The notes: generated by a model not told the origin, from the letters alone. A stretch of 64,000 nucleotides of DNA from Nonomuraea helvata (GCF_039535785.1 NZ_BAAAXV010000005.1:372001-436000), one strand, 5' to 3'. Shown: positions 33,819-42,674, numbered from the stretch's first letter. Numbers and translations: made by a program.

Positions 33819-34619
33819 ATGCCCGCCTCGGATCTGCCCATCTGCCGCACCTGCGGCGTCCAGTACGGTGAGCCGCGCCCCGACTGCCCGATCTGCGAGG
33901 ACGAACGCCAGTACGTCGGCTGGGACGGCCAGCAGTGGACCACCATGGCGGGCCTGGCAGCCGAGGGTCATCGGGGCCGGGTCGAGGAGGAGGGCCCGGA
34001 CGTGATCGGCATCGGCACCTCCCCGCCCACGGCGATCGGCCAGCGTGCCCTGCTCGTCCGCACACCCGAGGGCAACGTGCTCTGGGACATGGTCTCGTAC
34101 GTGGACGACGACCTGGTCGCGCAGGTCAAGGAGCTGGGCGGGCTGACAGCCATCGCCATCAGCCACCCGCACTTCTACGGCTCCATGATCGAGTGGGCCC
34201 GGGCCTTCGACGCCCCCGTGTACATCCATGCCTCCGACAGGCAGTGGGTGGCCAGGCCGGACGACGCGGTGGTCTTCTGGGAGGGCGACACGCACCGGCT
34301 GTCCGAGGACCTCACCTTGATCAACGCGGGTGTGCACTTCGAGGGCGGCCAGGTGCTGCACTCGTCGGCCAAGAACGCGCTGTTCTCGGGAGACATCCTC
34401 ACGGTCGTCCAGGACCGGCGCTGGGTGAGCTTCATGTACAGCTACCCCAACTTCATCCCCGAACGTCCGCACGTCGTGCGCCGTGCCCTGGACCTGCTGG
34501 AGCCGTACGAGTTCGAGAGGGTTTACGGGGGCTGGTGGAAGCGCGTCGTGTACACGGACGGCACGGAGGCCGTCCGCCGCTCGGCCGAGCGCTACCTGAC
34601 CTTCGCCGAGGGCAGGTGA
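33819..34619 (+). CDS. MBL-fold metallo-hydrolase with N-terminal zinc ribbon
   Basis: About 266 residues. The first 30 contain a four-cysteine zinc ribbon (C9, C12, C23, C26). The rest is a metallo-beta-lactamase-like fold, with the H-x-H site seen as SHPHFYGS and a later LFSGDIL. The third ligand of the usual HxHxDH motif is replaced by glycine-serine, so metal binding may be altered. Function unknown; similar actinomycete proteins are only annotated by fold. The ATG at 33819 has no strong ribosome site. It is divergent from cobQ. Confidence 0.75.
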   Translation: MPASDLPICRTCGVQYGEPRPDCPICEDERQYVGWDGQQWTTMAGLAAEGHRGRVEEEGPDVIGIGTSPPTAIGQRALLVRTPEGNVLWDMVSYVDDDLVAQVKELGGLTAIAISHPHFYGSMIEWARAFDAPVYIHASDRQWVARPDDAVVFWEGDTHRLSEDLTLINAGVHFEGGQVLHSSAKNALFSGDILTVVQDRRWVSFMYSYPNFIPERPHVVRRALDLLEPYEFERVYGGWWKRVVYTDGTEAVRRSAERYLTFAEGR

Positions 34620-34626
34620 GCGGGGC

Positions 34627-34908
34627 TCAGTACCCGCCCTCGCGCCTCCCCCCTTCCTGACCGCCGCTCTCGCCACGAACGCCATGCTCGCCACGGACGC
34701 CGCTCTCGCCCTGGCCGCCGCTCTCGCCCTGGCCGCCGCCGTAGCGGCGCTGCACCGCGTCGGCGCCCTTCGAGATCTGCTCGTCGTACTTGTGGCCGGT
34801 GCGCTCCTTGGCGATCTGCTCGGCCCGGTCGAGCAGCTGGTCCGCCTGCTTGGAGTGTCCTCTGGCCAGGTTCTCGGCCTTCTTCAGCCACTCCCCGATG
34901 CGGCTCAT
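34627..34908 (-). CDS. MT0933/Rv0909-like antitoxin-family protein
   Basis: A 93-residue protein. Residues 1-55 match the MT0933-type antitoxin fold: a helical, lysine- and glutamate-rich stretch with LLDRAEQIAKERTGHKYDEQI. The remainder is a glycine-rich low-complexity tail of GQGESG/VRGEHG repeats. ATG at 34908 has GGGGAAG upstream. No toxin gene is adjacent, so the antitoxin label is by family only. It converges on the MBL gene. Confidence 0.7.
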   Translation of the reverse strand: MSRIGEWLKKAENLARGHSKQADQLLDRAEQIAKERTGHKYDEQISKGADAVQRRYGGGQGESGGQGESGVRGEHGVRGESGGQEGGRREGGY

Positions 34909-35030
34909 GGTCTTCCCCTTCCTTCCGGTCTTCCCGAGTGCGATCGTTCGCCCCCTACCCCCGCATCCAGCACATTCACCACGGCAGCGGCGGAGGCGAT
35001 CTGTCGGCGCGGCCCCGTAGCATGCCGCGC

Positions 35031-35933
35031 ATGACCACGCACGGCTTCACTCTCACCGCCGAGGGCCCGTTCGACTTCGGCGCCTCGCTCCGCTTCGTCG
35101 AGGACTGGCCGGCCACCAGCGCGCTGCCGTCCGACGGGCGGGCGCTGCGCTTCGCCTACTGCGCCGAGTCCGACTGGCTGCCGATCGGCGCGCGGGTGAG
35201 CGCCGCGCCGGGTGGCGTGGACGTCGCCACCACCCGTCCGGCCGGTCCGGGCATTCGGGGTGAGGTGGCACGCATCCTCTCCCTCGACGTCGACGGCACG
35301 GGCTTCGCCGCGCTCGGCGAGACCGACCCGGTCCTCGGCGACGTGCAGCGGCGCTCCCCCGGCCTGCGCCCGGTCTGCTTCTGGAGCCCGTGGGAGGCCG
35401 CGTGCTGGGCCGTGATCGTGCAGCGCTCCTCGATGCTCATCGCCTCCCGGATCAAGCAGCGCATCGCCGACCGCTACGGCGCGCAGGTCACCCTGGACGG
35501 GCGGACGTACGCGGCCTTCCCCCCGCCCGTGACGCTGCTGGAGGCCGGCGGCCTCGGCCTGCCCGCGCAGAAGGAGGAGTGGCTGCGGGGTCTCGCCCAG
35601 GCCGCGCTCGACGGCGTGCTCACCTCCGAGCACCTGCGCGCGCTCGACCCGCAGGACGCCCTCGCCGAGCTGCGCGCCCTGCCGGGCGTCGGGCCGTTCT
35701 CCGCGGGCCTGATCCTGATCCGCGGCGCGGGCGCCCCTGACGCGTTCCCCGGCGACGAACCGCGGCTGTTCGCCATCCTGCGCGAGGCGTACGGCCTGCC
35801 CGAGGACGCGCCCCCGGCCGCGTACCGGAAGCTGGCCGACGCCTGGCGGCCCTACCGCTCCTGGGCCTCCTTCCTGTTCCGCGCGACCGCCTACGGCGTC
35901 ACGGACGATCAGGAGCGGGTGCCGGCCCGGTGA
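35031..35933 (+). CDS. AlkA-like DNA-3-methyladenine glycosylase (HhH-GPD)
   Basis: About 300 residues with the HhH-GPD fold in the C-terminal half: LRALPGVGPFSAGLILIRGAG near 217-237 is the helix-hairpin-helix, and the following DAFPGDEPRL has the catalytic aspartate position. The N-terminal half resembles the AlkA tail domain. It would remove alkylated bases from DNA. ATG at 35031 is used; ATG at 35022 is equally possible. Neither neighbour is obviously related. Confidence 0.78.
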   Translation: MTTHGFTLTAEGPFDFGASLRFVEDWPATSALPSDGRALRFAYCAESDWLPIGARVSAAPGGVDVATTRPAGPGIRGEVARILSLDVDGTGFAALGETDPVLGDVQRRSPGLRPVCFWSPWEAACWAVIVQRSSMLIASRIKQRIADRYGAQVTLDGRTYAAFPPPVTLLEAGGLGLPAQKEEWLRGLAQAALDGVLTSEHLRALDPQDALAELRALPGVGPFSAGLILIRGAGAPDAFPGDEPRLFAILREAYGLPEDAPPAAYRKLADAWRPYRSWASFLFRATAYGVTDDQERVPAR

Positions 35934-36027
35934 GACGGGGCTCCGACCCGATCCCGCCGCCTCCCGCCGCGGACGGTCGCGGCATAGTAGTGGGGGCCGG
36001 CGGCATCCCATCGACGGAGAAGGGCAG

Positions 36028-36990
36028 ATGGACAACCACATCTACGTCACCCGCACGCTGACCGACGCCGCCATGGCGAAGGTCCGCGAGCTCAACCGTC
36101 CCGTGGTCGTCGGCGGGGAGGAGCCGCCCGACCGGGCCACGCTGCTGCGCGACGTGGCAGGCGCGGGAGCGGTGGTGTGCACGCTGACCGAGCGGATCGA
36201 CGCGGAGGTGCTCGACGCCGCGGGGCCCGGCCTGCGCGTCGTCGCCAACACGGCCGTCGGCTACGACAACATCGACGTGGCCGCGGCCACCGCGCGGGGC
36301 GTCCGGGTGACCAACACCCCCGGGGTCCTGGACGGCGCGACGGCCGACCTGACCTTCGCGCTGATCCTCGCCGCCTCCCGCCGCGTGCTCGACGGCGACC
36401 GGCTGATCCGCGAAGGGACTCCCTGGATCTGGGGGCCGCGGATGATGCTCGGCACCGACCTCAGCGCGGGCGCGACCCTCGGCGTGGTCGGGTACGGCCG
36501 GATCGGGCGGGCGGTGGCCCGTCGCGCGCGGGCGTTCGACATGTCCGTGCTGGCCACGCCCACGTCCTCGCCGCTCACGGACGAGGACCGCCGCGGCGTC
36601 GAGTTCGTCGCGCTGCCGGAGCTCCTCGAGCGCAGCGACGTGGTGACCCTGCACTGCCCGCTGACGCCCGAGACCCGCCACCTCATCGACGCGGCCGCGC
36701 TGCGCCGCATGAAGCCCACCGCGGTCCTGGTCAACACCGCGAGGGGCGGCATCGTCGACGAGCAGGCCCTGATCGAGGCGCTGCGGTCGGGGGCGCTCGC
36801 CGCAGCCGGGCTGGACGTGTTCGAGGGCGAGCCGCGGGTCGATCCCGAGCTGGCCAAGCTCCCCAACACCGTGCTCACGCCGCACATCGGCAGCGCGGGG
36901 ACGGCGACGCGCGAGCGCATGTGCGGCCTGTCGGTGGCCAACGCGGCCGCCGTGCTCACCGGGGGCGCCCCGCTCACGCCGGTGAACTGA
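36028..36990 (+). CDS. D-isomer-specific 2-hydroxyacid dehydrogenase (glyoxylate/hydroxypyruvate reductase-like)
   Basis: A 320-residue NAD(P)-linked dehydrogenase. The cofactor loop LGVVGYGRIGRAVARRA lies near 152-168. The catalytic arginine is in NTARGGIVDE, the glutamate in DVFEGEP and the histidine in TPHIGSAG, so the active site is complete. It probably reduces glyoxylate or hydroxypyruvate, but substrate is inferred from family. ATG at 36028 has GAGAAGGG 3 nt upstream. Its 3' end overlaps the convergent SnoaL-type gene by 17 nt. Confidence 0.9.
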   Translation: MDNHIYVTRTLTDAAMAKVRELNRPVVVGGEEPPDRATLLRDVAGAGAVVCTLTERIDAEVLDAAGPGLRVVANTAVGYDNIDVAAATARGVRVTNTPGVLDGATADLTFALILAASRRVLDGDRLIREGTPWIWGPRMMLGTDLSAGATLGVVGYGRIGRAVARRARAFDMSVLATPTSSPLTDEDRRGVEFVALPELLERSDVVTLHCPLTPETRHLIDAAALRRMKPTAVLVNTARGGIVDEQALIEALRSGALAAAGLDVFEGEPRVDPELAKLPNTVLTPHIGSAGTATRERMCGLSVANAAAVLTGGAPLTPVN

Positions 36991-37843
36991 GGGACGACAA
37001 GGGGTTGCCGTAGTCGCGCGAGTGCACGATGAGCCCGTCCCGGACTGTGATGATCATGACGTACGTGCTGGAGAACGGCTTGCCCGTGGCAGTGATGGAC
37101 CCGTGCAGGGTGTACTCGGCCACCACCACGTCCGGGTCGGCGGTCTCCAGCAGGTTGACCGCTTCCGCGCGCTCGAAGCGCCGGAGACCGGCCACCGCCT
37201 CGAGCCTGTCGCGCAGGCGATCGCTGCCTGCCGAGCGGGTAGGCACGCCGGGCGGCGCGAACGGGATCTCGATGACGACGTCCGGCGCGTACAGGGCCAC
37301 CAGCGCGGCGTGGTCGTTGGCCACCGAGGCCTCGATCAGCCGCGCGACGACCTCCTTGGCGGTGGGCGCCCCGGAAGGGACGGAAGCGGCGGGAGCGCCG
37401 GCGGCGAGCATCGCCGCCAGTTCGGGCAGCAGGCCGACGGCTTCTGCGGCGCCCACGGCGTTGGGATAGTCGAGGTAGGAGACCACGGCGCCGTCGCGGA
37501 CGCGGATCACCCCGAGGGAGGAGACGAACCGGAACGGCGCGCCGCTGTCGCGCACGCTCCCGGTGGGCTCGAACTCGACGACGGCCACCTCCGGGTCGGT
37601 GCTCTCGTAGACGGTGGCACGGACGTCGTCGAAACGCAGCATCTGCGCGATGCCACGGGAGGCACCCTGCTTCATGTGCTCACGGATGACCTGCGCGCCT
37701 TCGAACCGGCGCGGCTGCCCGGGCATGCCGAACCGCAGCTCGTAGACGGCGTCGTCGGCGAACACGGCGGCGAAGGCGTCGGCGTCCCTTCGCGCCAGGG
37801 CTTGACGCAGATGCTCGATAACGGCATGGAGGTTCTCGGACAA
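36974..37843 (-). CDS. Tandem SnoaL/NTF2-like protein
   Basis: A 289-residue protein with two SnoaL/NTF2-like domains (about 1-125 and 145-285). Both show the D-A-D-A-x-A and Y-A-P-D-V-V-x-E type patterns of the fold. It may be a small cyclase, isomerase or ligand-binding protein. Start is TTG at 37843, with GAGAGGAG 7 nt upstream; longer in-frame starts overlap the divergent TetR leader. It is likely the target of the divergent TetR regulator. Confidence 0.78.
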   Translation of the reverse strand: MSENLHAVIEHLRQALARRDADAFAAVFADDAVYELRFGMPGQPRRFEGAQVIREHMKQGASRGIAQMLRFDDVRATVYESTDPEVAVVEFEPTGSVRDSGAPFRFVSSLGVIRVRDGAVVSYLDYPNAVGAAEAVGLLPELAAMLAAGAPAASVPSGAPTAKEVVARLIEASVANDHAALVALYAPDVVIEIPFAPPGVPTRSAGSDRLRDRLEAVAGLRRFERAEAVNLLETADPDVVVAEYTLHGSITATGKPFSSTYVMIITVRDGLIVHSRDYGNPLSSLSSPA

Positions 37844-37880
37844 GGCGAATCTCCTCTGAGAAAGGAACCGGAATAGAATC

Positions 37881-37934
37881 GGAACGAGCGCCCCGGTTGT
37901 GTGGCCGACAATACGGAACGCACGCCCCGCTTGT
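37881..37934. promoter_or_regulatory. Direct repeat between SnoaL-type and TetR genes
   Basis: Two copies of GGAACGNNCGCCCCGNTTGT, at 37881-37900 and 37915-37934, lie 34 bp apart in the divergent promoter. They are the best operator candidates for the adjacent TetR regulator. Confidence 0.55.
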
Positions 37935-37958
37935 CTACCTGAATGGAGGACTCCCCCG

Positions 37959-38528
37959 ATGACGCCGGACAGACCGCTGCGCGCGGACGCCCGCCGCAAC
38001 CGCGCCCGCGTGCTGCAAGCCGCCGAGGCCGTGTTCTCGGCCGAGGGCATGGCGGTGCCGCTGGACGAGATCGCCCGGCGCGCGGGCGTCGGCGCCGGAA
38101 CGGTCTACCGGCACTTCCCCACGAAGGAGGCGCTGTTCGAGGCCGTGATCCACGAGCGGATCGAGCAGTTCGCCGAGGAGGCCCGCGCGCTGTCGGCGGC
38201 CGAGCGACCCGGAGAGGCGTTCACCGCGTTCCTGACCCGCCTGGTCGATCAGGCCATGCTCAACAAGGCGCTGTGCGACGCGCTGGAGGCCGCGGGGTCG
38301 CCCGTCAAGCCGCCCGACGAAAGCAGCCGGCAGGACATCTGGGCCGCCTTCGGCACTCTCCTGGCCGCCGCCCAGCGCGACGGCACCGTCCGCACCGACA
38401 TCGGCCTCTCCGATCTGCGGGCCCTGCTGTCGGGCGCGCTCGCCATGGAGCGCCACGCCCGCGACAGCGACCGCCCGGCGGGCCGGATGACCGAACTTCT
38501 CCTGGACGCCCTGCACGCCCGGCGATGA
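37959..38528 (+). CDS. TetR-family transcriptional regulator
   Basis: A 189-residue TetR regulator. HTH at about 12-55 (ARVLQAAEAVFSAEGMAVPLDEIARRAGVGAGTVYRHFPTKEAL) and a C-terminal helical domain of the kind often annotated as SbtR-like. ATG at 37959 has GGAGG 9 nt upstream. The direct repeat just before it suggests autoregulation and control of the divergent SnoaL-type gene. Confidence 0.9.
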   Translation: MTPDRPLRADARRNRARVLQAAEAVFSAEGMAVPLDEIARRAGVGAGTVYRHFPTKEALFEAVIHERIEQFAEEARALSAAERPGEAFTAFLTRLVDQAMLNKALCDALEAAGSPVKPPDESSRQDIWAAFGTLLAAAQRDGTVRTDIGLSDLRALLSGALAMERHARDSDRPAGRMTELLLDALHARR

Positions 38529-38624
38529 CGGCGTCCCTCGTGAAGCGGGGTTTCTGTCCCTTCTGTTCGGAAAGTGGGAGTGCGTCCGGAGCTTCCGGGG
38601 GGATACGACCAGAAAGGCATGGAC

Positions 38625-38819
38625 ATGAGCGCCAAGGACAAGCTCCGCCACAAGGCGGAGGAGCTCAAGGGTCGGGCGAAGAAGAACGTCGGGGACGCCA
38701 CCGACGACGAACGGATGCAGTCCAGGGGGCGCGCCGAGCAGACCAAGGGCAGCATGAAGCAGGCCGGCGAGAAGATCAAGGACGCCGGCAAGAAGGTCAA
38801 GGGCGCCTTCAAGAAGTGA
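38625..38819 (+). CDS. CsbD-family stress protein
   Basis: A 64-residue, highly charged CsbD-like protein: KDKLRHKAEELKGRAKKNVG and GRAEQTKGSMKQAGEKIKDA show the family's repeated lysine/glycine pattern. CsbD proteins accumulate under general stress; function unknown. I use the second ATG (38625), which has AAAGG 7 nt upstream; the first ATG at 38619 is too close to it. A strong hairpin follows. Confidence 0.85.
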   Translation: MSAKDKLRHKAEELKGRAKKNVGDATDDERMQSRGRAEQTKGSMKQAGEKIKDAGKKVKGAFKK

Positions 38820-38839
38820 CGGTCGCTCAGGGTATGGAT

Positions 38840-38869
38840 CCGCCCTCGTGCCGCATGGCGCGAGGGCGG
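38840..38869 (+). terminator. Hairpin terminator after csbD-like gene
   Basis: CCGCCCTCG and CGAGGGCGG form a perfect 9-bp stem around an inner GCC/GGC stem, 20 nt after the CsbD stop. There is no U-tract, which is common for actinomycete terminators. Confidence 0.7.
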
Positions 38870-38874
38870 GCCGA

Positions 38875-39216
38875 CTGAGCACGGTGAGTGGGGCCCCGCC
38901 CACGAACCCGCGAAGTAGGAACCAGACCAGAAATGTCCGCCCCACAGGAATGTGCCGACGCGTGCGCTGTATTCCTTGCGCAGCATACGGGCCGAGACTC
39001 CCTTCAGCGAGCTGACGAGTTTGGACAGGGCGACCTTGGGCGGGTAGTGAACCAGCAGGCGGACGTGGTCGTGCTCGCCCTTGAACTCGCGCAGTTCGAC
39101 CTCGAAGTCGGCGCATACCGCGCAGTTCTTCGCAGCGGATCAGCATTTCGTCGGTGAACGCTCCACGCCGGTACTTTGTCACAAACACCAAATGGGCATG
39201 ACGGATATAGACGACA
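38875..39216 (-). pseudogene. tnpA: IS200/IS605 transposase TnpA, broken
   Basis: Pieces of a Y1 transposase appear in three frames. RHAHLVFVTKYRRGAFTDEM comes first, then after a frameshift CADFEVELREFKGEHDHVRL with LLVHYPPKVALSKLVSSLKG and FWSGSYFAGS, and after another shift GAPLTVLS. At least two frameshifts and loss of the C-terminus inactivate it. The HUH site also reads HVR instead of HVH, so the metal-binding second histidine is gone. The tyrosine region (SYFAGS) remains. It is divergent from tnpB, as in IS605-type elements. Confidence 0.85.
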
Positions 39217-39286
39217 TATCATTACCTTTCGCATCGAGGGTTCGAATTACAACGCGGTGACATAAACCAAACGATATGATCCGTGC

Positions 39287-40600
39287 GTGGAGAAGGTGAA
39301 GCGAACTCGTGCGCACACGGCGCGACTCGACCTCAGTCCGGCCCAGGCGGCCGTTGTGGACGGTCAAGCCCACACCGCGCGCGCCTTGTGGAACCTGCTC
39401 CACGAGTTCACGACCTTCCACCAGGGCCGGTTGCCGTCACTGAAGGAATGCGACGCGGCGATTCGCCAAGCCCGCCGCGAGATCGACTGGATGGGGCAGC
39501 TGCCCGCCCAGGCCGCGCAGGCCGTACTGAAGACCTACCGGCAGGCGTGGGCGAACTTCTTCAACCCCGACCACCCCGCCGGGCGCCCGACGTTCAAGGC
39601 ACGCCTGCGGTCCCGGATGGCCGTGGACATCCCTCAGGCCCGCGACTTGCAGATCAGCCGAATCAACCGCAGGTGGGGCGCGGTGAACCTGCCCAAGGTC
39701 GGGCGGGTGAAGTTTCGTTGGACAAAAGACCTGCCCGGCCTCACCAAAGGCGGACCCTCCGGGAGGGTCACCGGTGCTCGCCTGGTGAAAGACGCCTACG
39801 GGTGGCACATCGTCTTCCGTACCGAGCTGCTCGTATCCGCCCCCGTCCCGCACACCGGGCCGAAGGTCGGCATGGACCGGGGCATCACAGTCCCCCTGGC
39901 CCTGTCCAACGGTCAACACCTTCGGCACGGTCCGTGGCTCACCAGCGGGGAGAATGAGCGGCTGTTGCGTCTGGAGCGCAAAAGCGCCCGTCAGCGTGCC
40001 ACCCGTAAGAAGGGCGACCCGGGATCCAACCGGGAACGCCGCACCAACGACCAGATCGCCCGGCTCCGCGCGACAGCCAAGCGCCGAGCCGTCGACTGGC
40101 AGCATCAGAGCACGACCGATCTCGCGCGGCGATTCAGCGCGATCGTGGTCGAAGACCTGAACATCACCGCCATGACGGCCTCGGCGTGCGGGACCGTGCA
40201 GGAGCCGGGCGTCAACGTCGCCCAGAAACGGGGCCTGAACCGCTCGATCGCGAGCGAGGCGTGGGGCCGAACGGTCGAGTTCCTGACCTACAAGAGCGCT
40301 GACCGTGGCGGTCTGGTCGCCAAGGTCAGCCCGTACGGCACCAGCCAAGAGTGCCACCGCTGCCACACCACCACTGCAGGATCACGCGAAACGCAGTCCC
40401 GGTTCGCGTGCAAGAACCTGGCGTGCGGATGGACCGGCAACGCCGATACCAACGCCGCCCGAAACCAGCTTCATCGGTACAACTCTGCCGCCGGACGGGC
40501 GGTCACAGGACGTGGAGACTCCGGGATACCGGGGCCTGTGAAGCGTCAAGCATCCTGTCCCACAGTCTCGCCCGCACCCGCGCTGCGAGCTGCTGCATAA
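39287..40600 (+). CDS. tnpB: RNA-guided endonuclease TnpB (IS605 type)
   Basis: A full-length TnpB of 437 residues. The RuvC-like triad is complete: D197 in GMDRG, E289 in VVEDLN and D387 in NADTNAARN. The zinc finger cysteines are at 356, 359, 375 and 380. TnpB proteins cut DNA next to a transposon-associated motif, guided by an RNA made from the right end of the element. GTG at 39287 is the start. Because the partner tnpA is ruined while tnpB keeps all catalytic residues, TnpB may have been retained for another role or be a recent orphan. Confidence 0.92.
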   Translation: MEKVKRTRAHTARLDLSPAQAAVVDGQAHTARALWNLLHEFTTFHQGRLPSLKECDAAIRQARREIDWMGQLPAQAAQAVLKTYRQAWANFFNPDHPAGRPTFKARLRSRMAVDIPQARDLQISRINRRWGAVNLPKVGRVKFRWTKDLPGLTKGGPSGRVTGARLVKDAYGWHIVFRTELLVSAPVPHTGPKVGMDRGITVPLALSNGQHLRHGPWLTSGENERLLRLERKSARQRATRKKGDPGSNRERRTNDQIARLRATAKRRAVDWQHQSTTDLARRFSAIVVEDLNITAMTASACGTVQEPGVNVAQKRGLNRSIASEAWGRTVEFLTYKSADRGGLVAKVSPYGTSQECHRCHTTTAGSRETQSRFACKNLACGWTGNADTNAARNQLHRYNSAAGRAVTGRGDSGIPGPVKRQASCPTVSPAPALRAAA

Positions 40601-40613
40601 GCAGCGCAGGAAC

Positions 40614-40633
40614 CCTCCACATCCATGTGGAGG
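40614..40633 (+). ncRNA. Right-end hairpin, candidate 3' scaffold of the TnpB guide RNA
   Basis: CCTCCACAT and ATGTGGAGG form a perfect 9-bp stem with a 2-nt loop, 14 nt after the tnpB stop. In IS605 elements the right end contributes the guide-RNA scaffold with the guide just beyond it. The guide would thus be the flank starting near 40634. RNA ends are not proven by sequence. Confidence 0.5.
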
Positions 40634-40707
40634 AGCACGTCAAGTCACCTACGAGTGGGCCGGCAAGCCCTCGTACGGCTCCGTCGACTGACGAGGCAGG
40701 CCCCTGG

Positions 40708-41496
40708 TCACCGGTCCCGCCGCGAGACGGTGAGCATGTGGTTGCTGACTCCGAGAAGCGACGGCACGGATTCCATCGAGCGCTGGGCCTCGAGCAGGAG
40801 CGCCCGGCGTTCCGGGTCGTCGAGCCAGTCGTCGACGTCGCCGTACAGCCCGAACGCCCCCTGCAGCCCGTACCGCTCGACCTCGGCGAATCCGGCGTCG
40901 GCGAACTCCCCGGGAACCTCCTCCGGGTCGTGGAAGTAGCCGGTGAAACCCCGCGCGGGAGAGAGCATGATGCCGTCCGCCATGGACGCCTGTGCGGCCT
41001 GCCGCTGCCGTTCGTCCAGGTAAGCACCCGTGTAGATCGTGTCGTGCACGGCCGCGTAGCGGCTGATGGTCGCGGCCGCCACCAGGCCGCCGGGCCGTAC
41101 GGCACGACGGGCCTCCGCCAGGGCCCGCACCCGGTCGGCCCGCTCCTGCAGATGGTAGAGCGGGCCGAGCAGCAGGACCGCGTCCACGCTCGCGTCTGGC
41201 ACCGGCAGCCGCCGCGCGTCGCCCAGCCGCGCGCTCACCCCGGTCAGCTCCCCGGCGCGCGCCACGTGGAGCGGGATCGGGTCCAGCAACTCGACCTCGT
41301 AGCCGTCGGCGCTCAGCCACTCGGCGTGTGCACCGGGGCCGCCGCCCACGTCCAGCACCCGGGCGGGTGGCGGCGGCAGCGTGCGGCGCAGCACGTCCTG
41401 CGTGCGCCAGAACTCCAGCCGGTTGCGCCCTTCGCGAAGCCGGGCGTGCTCTCTGTCCTGCTCGTAGTAGGCGTGCAGTTCCCGTGTCACCGTCAT
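40708..41496 (-). CDS. Class I SAM-dependent methyltransferase
   Basis: A 262-residue methyltransferase with motif I VLDVGGGPGAHAEWL near 47-61, an acidic D in ELLDPIP and motif IV-like VDAVLLLGPLYHL. The substrate is unknown. The ATG at 41496 has no strong ribosome site. It lies immediately right of the IS605 element and on the opposite strand, so it is not part of the element's transcription. Confidence 0.85.
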   Translation of the reverse strand: MTVTRELHAYYEQDREHARLREGRNRLEFWRTQDVLRRTLPPPPARVLDVGGGPGAHAEWLSADGYEVELLDPIPLHVARAGELTGVSARLGDARRLPVPDASVDAVLLLGPLYHLQERADRVRALAEARRAVRPGGLVAAATISRYAAVHDTIYTGAYLDERQRQAAQASMADGIMLSPARGFTGYFHDPEEVPGEFADAGFAEVERYGLQGAFGLYGDVDDWLDDPERRALLLEAQRSMESVPSLLGVSNHMLTVSRRDR

Positions 41497-41614
41497 ACTT
41501 GATCGTGGCGGGCTGCCCGCCCGGTTTCAAACGATTTACGGCTGATGGTCAAGTTCTCACCGCCGCCCTGCGCGCCTTGTGAGCCCGTCGCAGGGATCCG
41601 CCTAACGTGACTGG

Positions 41615-41974
41615 ATGGAGACACCGGACAGGGCTGACATCGCCGAAGTGACCACGTACGTCATCGGCGAGTGCACGCGGTTCGGCACGCGGCTGCGGAC
41701 GCTGACCCGACGGCTCGGCCACGCCCCGGCGGTCGCGGCCGAACGTGAGGAACTGACGCAGGCCATCGCCTACGTCAACGCGGCCCTGGCCGATCTGCTC
41801 GTCACCGTTCACCCGGTCCAGCACGAGGACCTGCAACAGCTCCTGAGCGCCAACGGCCACCGCCACCCGTCCCGTGAGCGCGGCCCCCGGGAGCCCGCCG
41901 AGGCCGGCGCGTCCGGCCCGGCCACCCGCCAGCACCCGTCGGTCCGCGACCTGCCATGGGTGGCCACGGCTTGA
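41615..41974 (+). CDS. Hypothetical protein
   Basis: A 119-residue protein of no family I recognise. Residues 1-80 are helical (YVIGECTRFGTRLRTLTRRL and QAIAYVNAALADLLVTV), and the last 35 are polar and proline-rich. ATG at 41615. The coding pattern is typical of this genome, so I think it is real. Confidence 0.5.
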   Translation: METPDRADIAEVTTYVIGECTRFGTRLRTLTRRLGHAPAVAAEREELTQAIAYVNAALADLLVTVHPVQHEDLQQLLSANGHRHPSRERGPREPAEAGASGPATRQHPSVRDLPWVATA

Positions 41975-42089
41975 CGGGAAGTTGGCGCGCACCGTCCCTC
42001 CAGCACGTTTCGGCGGCCGTCACCGGGCACGGGGCAGGAGAGGCCCGCCGGCGTACACCGGCACGGCCGCCCGACGGAGGGAGCCCGCC

Positions 42090-42653
42090 ATGGCCACGCA
42101 AGAGGACGTGATCGAGGTCCTGGTCACCGATCATCGCGAGGTCGAGCAGTTGTTCGGCGAACTCGAGCAGATGATCGGCAGCATCGGCGAGCAGGCCAAG
42201 ACCCTGGCGGAAAAGGTGGTCATCGAGCTGGTCAGGCACTCGATCGCCGAGGAGCAGTACCTGTATCCAGCCGTGCGCGAGCACGTGCCCGGCGGTGACA
42301 AACTGGCCGACCAGGAGATCTCCGAGCACGCCGACGCCGAGCGGACGATGAAGCGGCTGGAAGGGCTGGAGCCCGGCGAAAGGGAGTTCTGGCCCACCAT
42401 GGAGCTCCTGATGAGCCAGATCAGGAACCACGTCCGGGAGGAGGAGAACGACCTGTTCCCCCGGCTGCGCCAGGCCTGCCCGCCTGAGCAGCTGACCGAG
42501 CTGGGCGGCAAGGTCGAGGCGGCCAAGAAGCTGGCGCCGACCCGCCCGCACCCCCTGGCGCCCGACACCCCGCCCGCCGACAAGCTGCTGGCGCCGGGAA
42601 CCGGGCTCGTGGACCGCATCCGCGACGCCATCACCGGCCGGGGACGCTCCTGA
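42090..42653 (+). CDS. Hemerythrin HHE-domain protein
   Basis: A 187-residue protein with an HHE four-helix bundle in residues 1-130. Likely iron ligands are in TDHREVEQLF, RHSIAEEQYLYP, ISEHADAERTMK and RNHVREEENDLFP. Such proteins bind a di-iron centre and sense or scavenge oxygen or NO. A proline-rich tail follows. ATG at 42090 has GGAGGGAG upstream. It is 21 nt before the phosphatase gene, and a joint stress-signalling role is plausible. Confidence 0.88.
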   Translation: MATQEDVIEVLVTDHREVEQLFGELEQMIGSIGEQAKTLAEKVVIELVRHSIAEEQYLYPAVREHVPGGDKLADQEISEHADAERTMKRLEGLEPGEREFWPTMELLMSQIRNHVREEENDLFPRLRQACPPEQLTELGGKVEAAKKLAPTRPHPLAPDTPPADKLLAPGTGLVDRIRDAITGRGRS

Positions 42654-42674
42654 CCCGCAGATCGCTCGACAGAA

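Larger units (their letters stand above)
38875..40633. mobile_element. IS605-type element with dead tnpA and intact tnpB
   Basis: Divergent tnpA and tnpB plus a terminal hairpin at 40614-40633 define an IS605-family element. The left end beyond tnpA is unclear. Without TnpA it could only move if a related transposase acts in trans. Boundaries are approximate. Confidence 0.75.

Noticed and set aside
34627..34908. Toxin-antitoxin pair around the MT0933-like gene
   Set aside because: No toxin-like gene is next to it; neighbours are an MBL protein and a DNA glycosylase.
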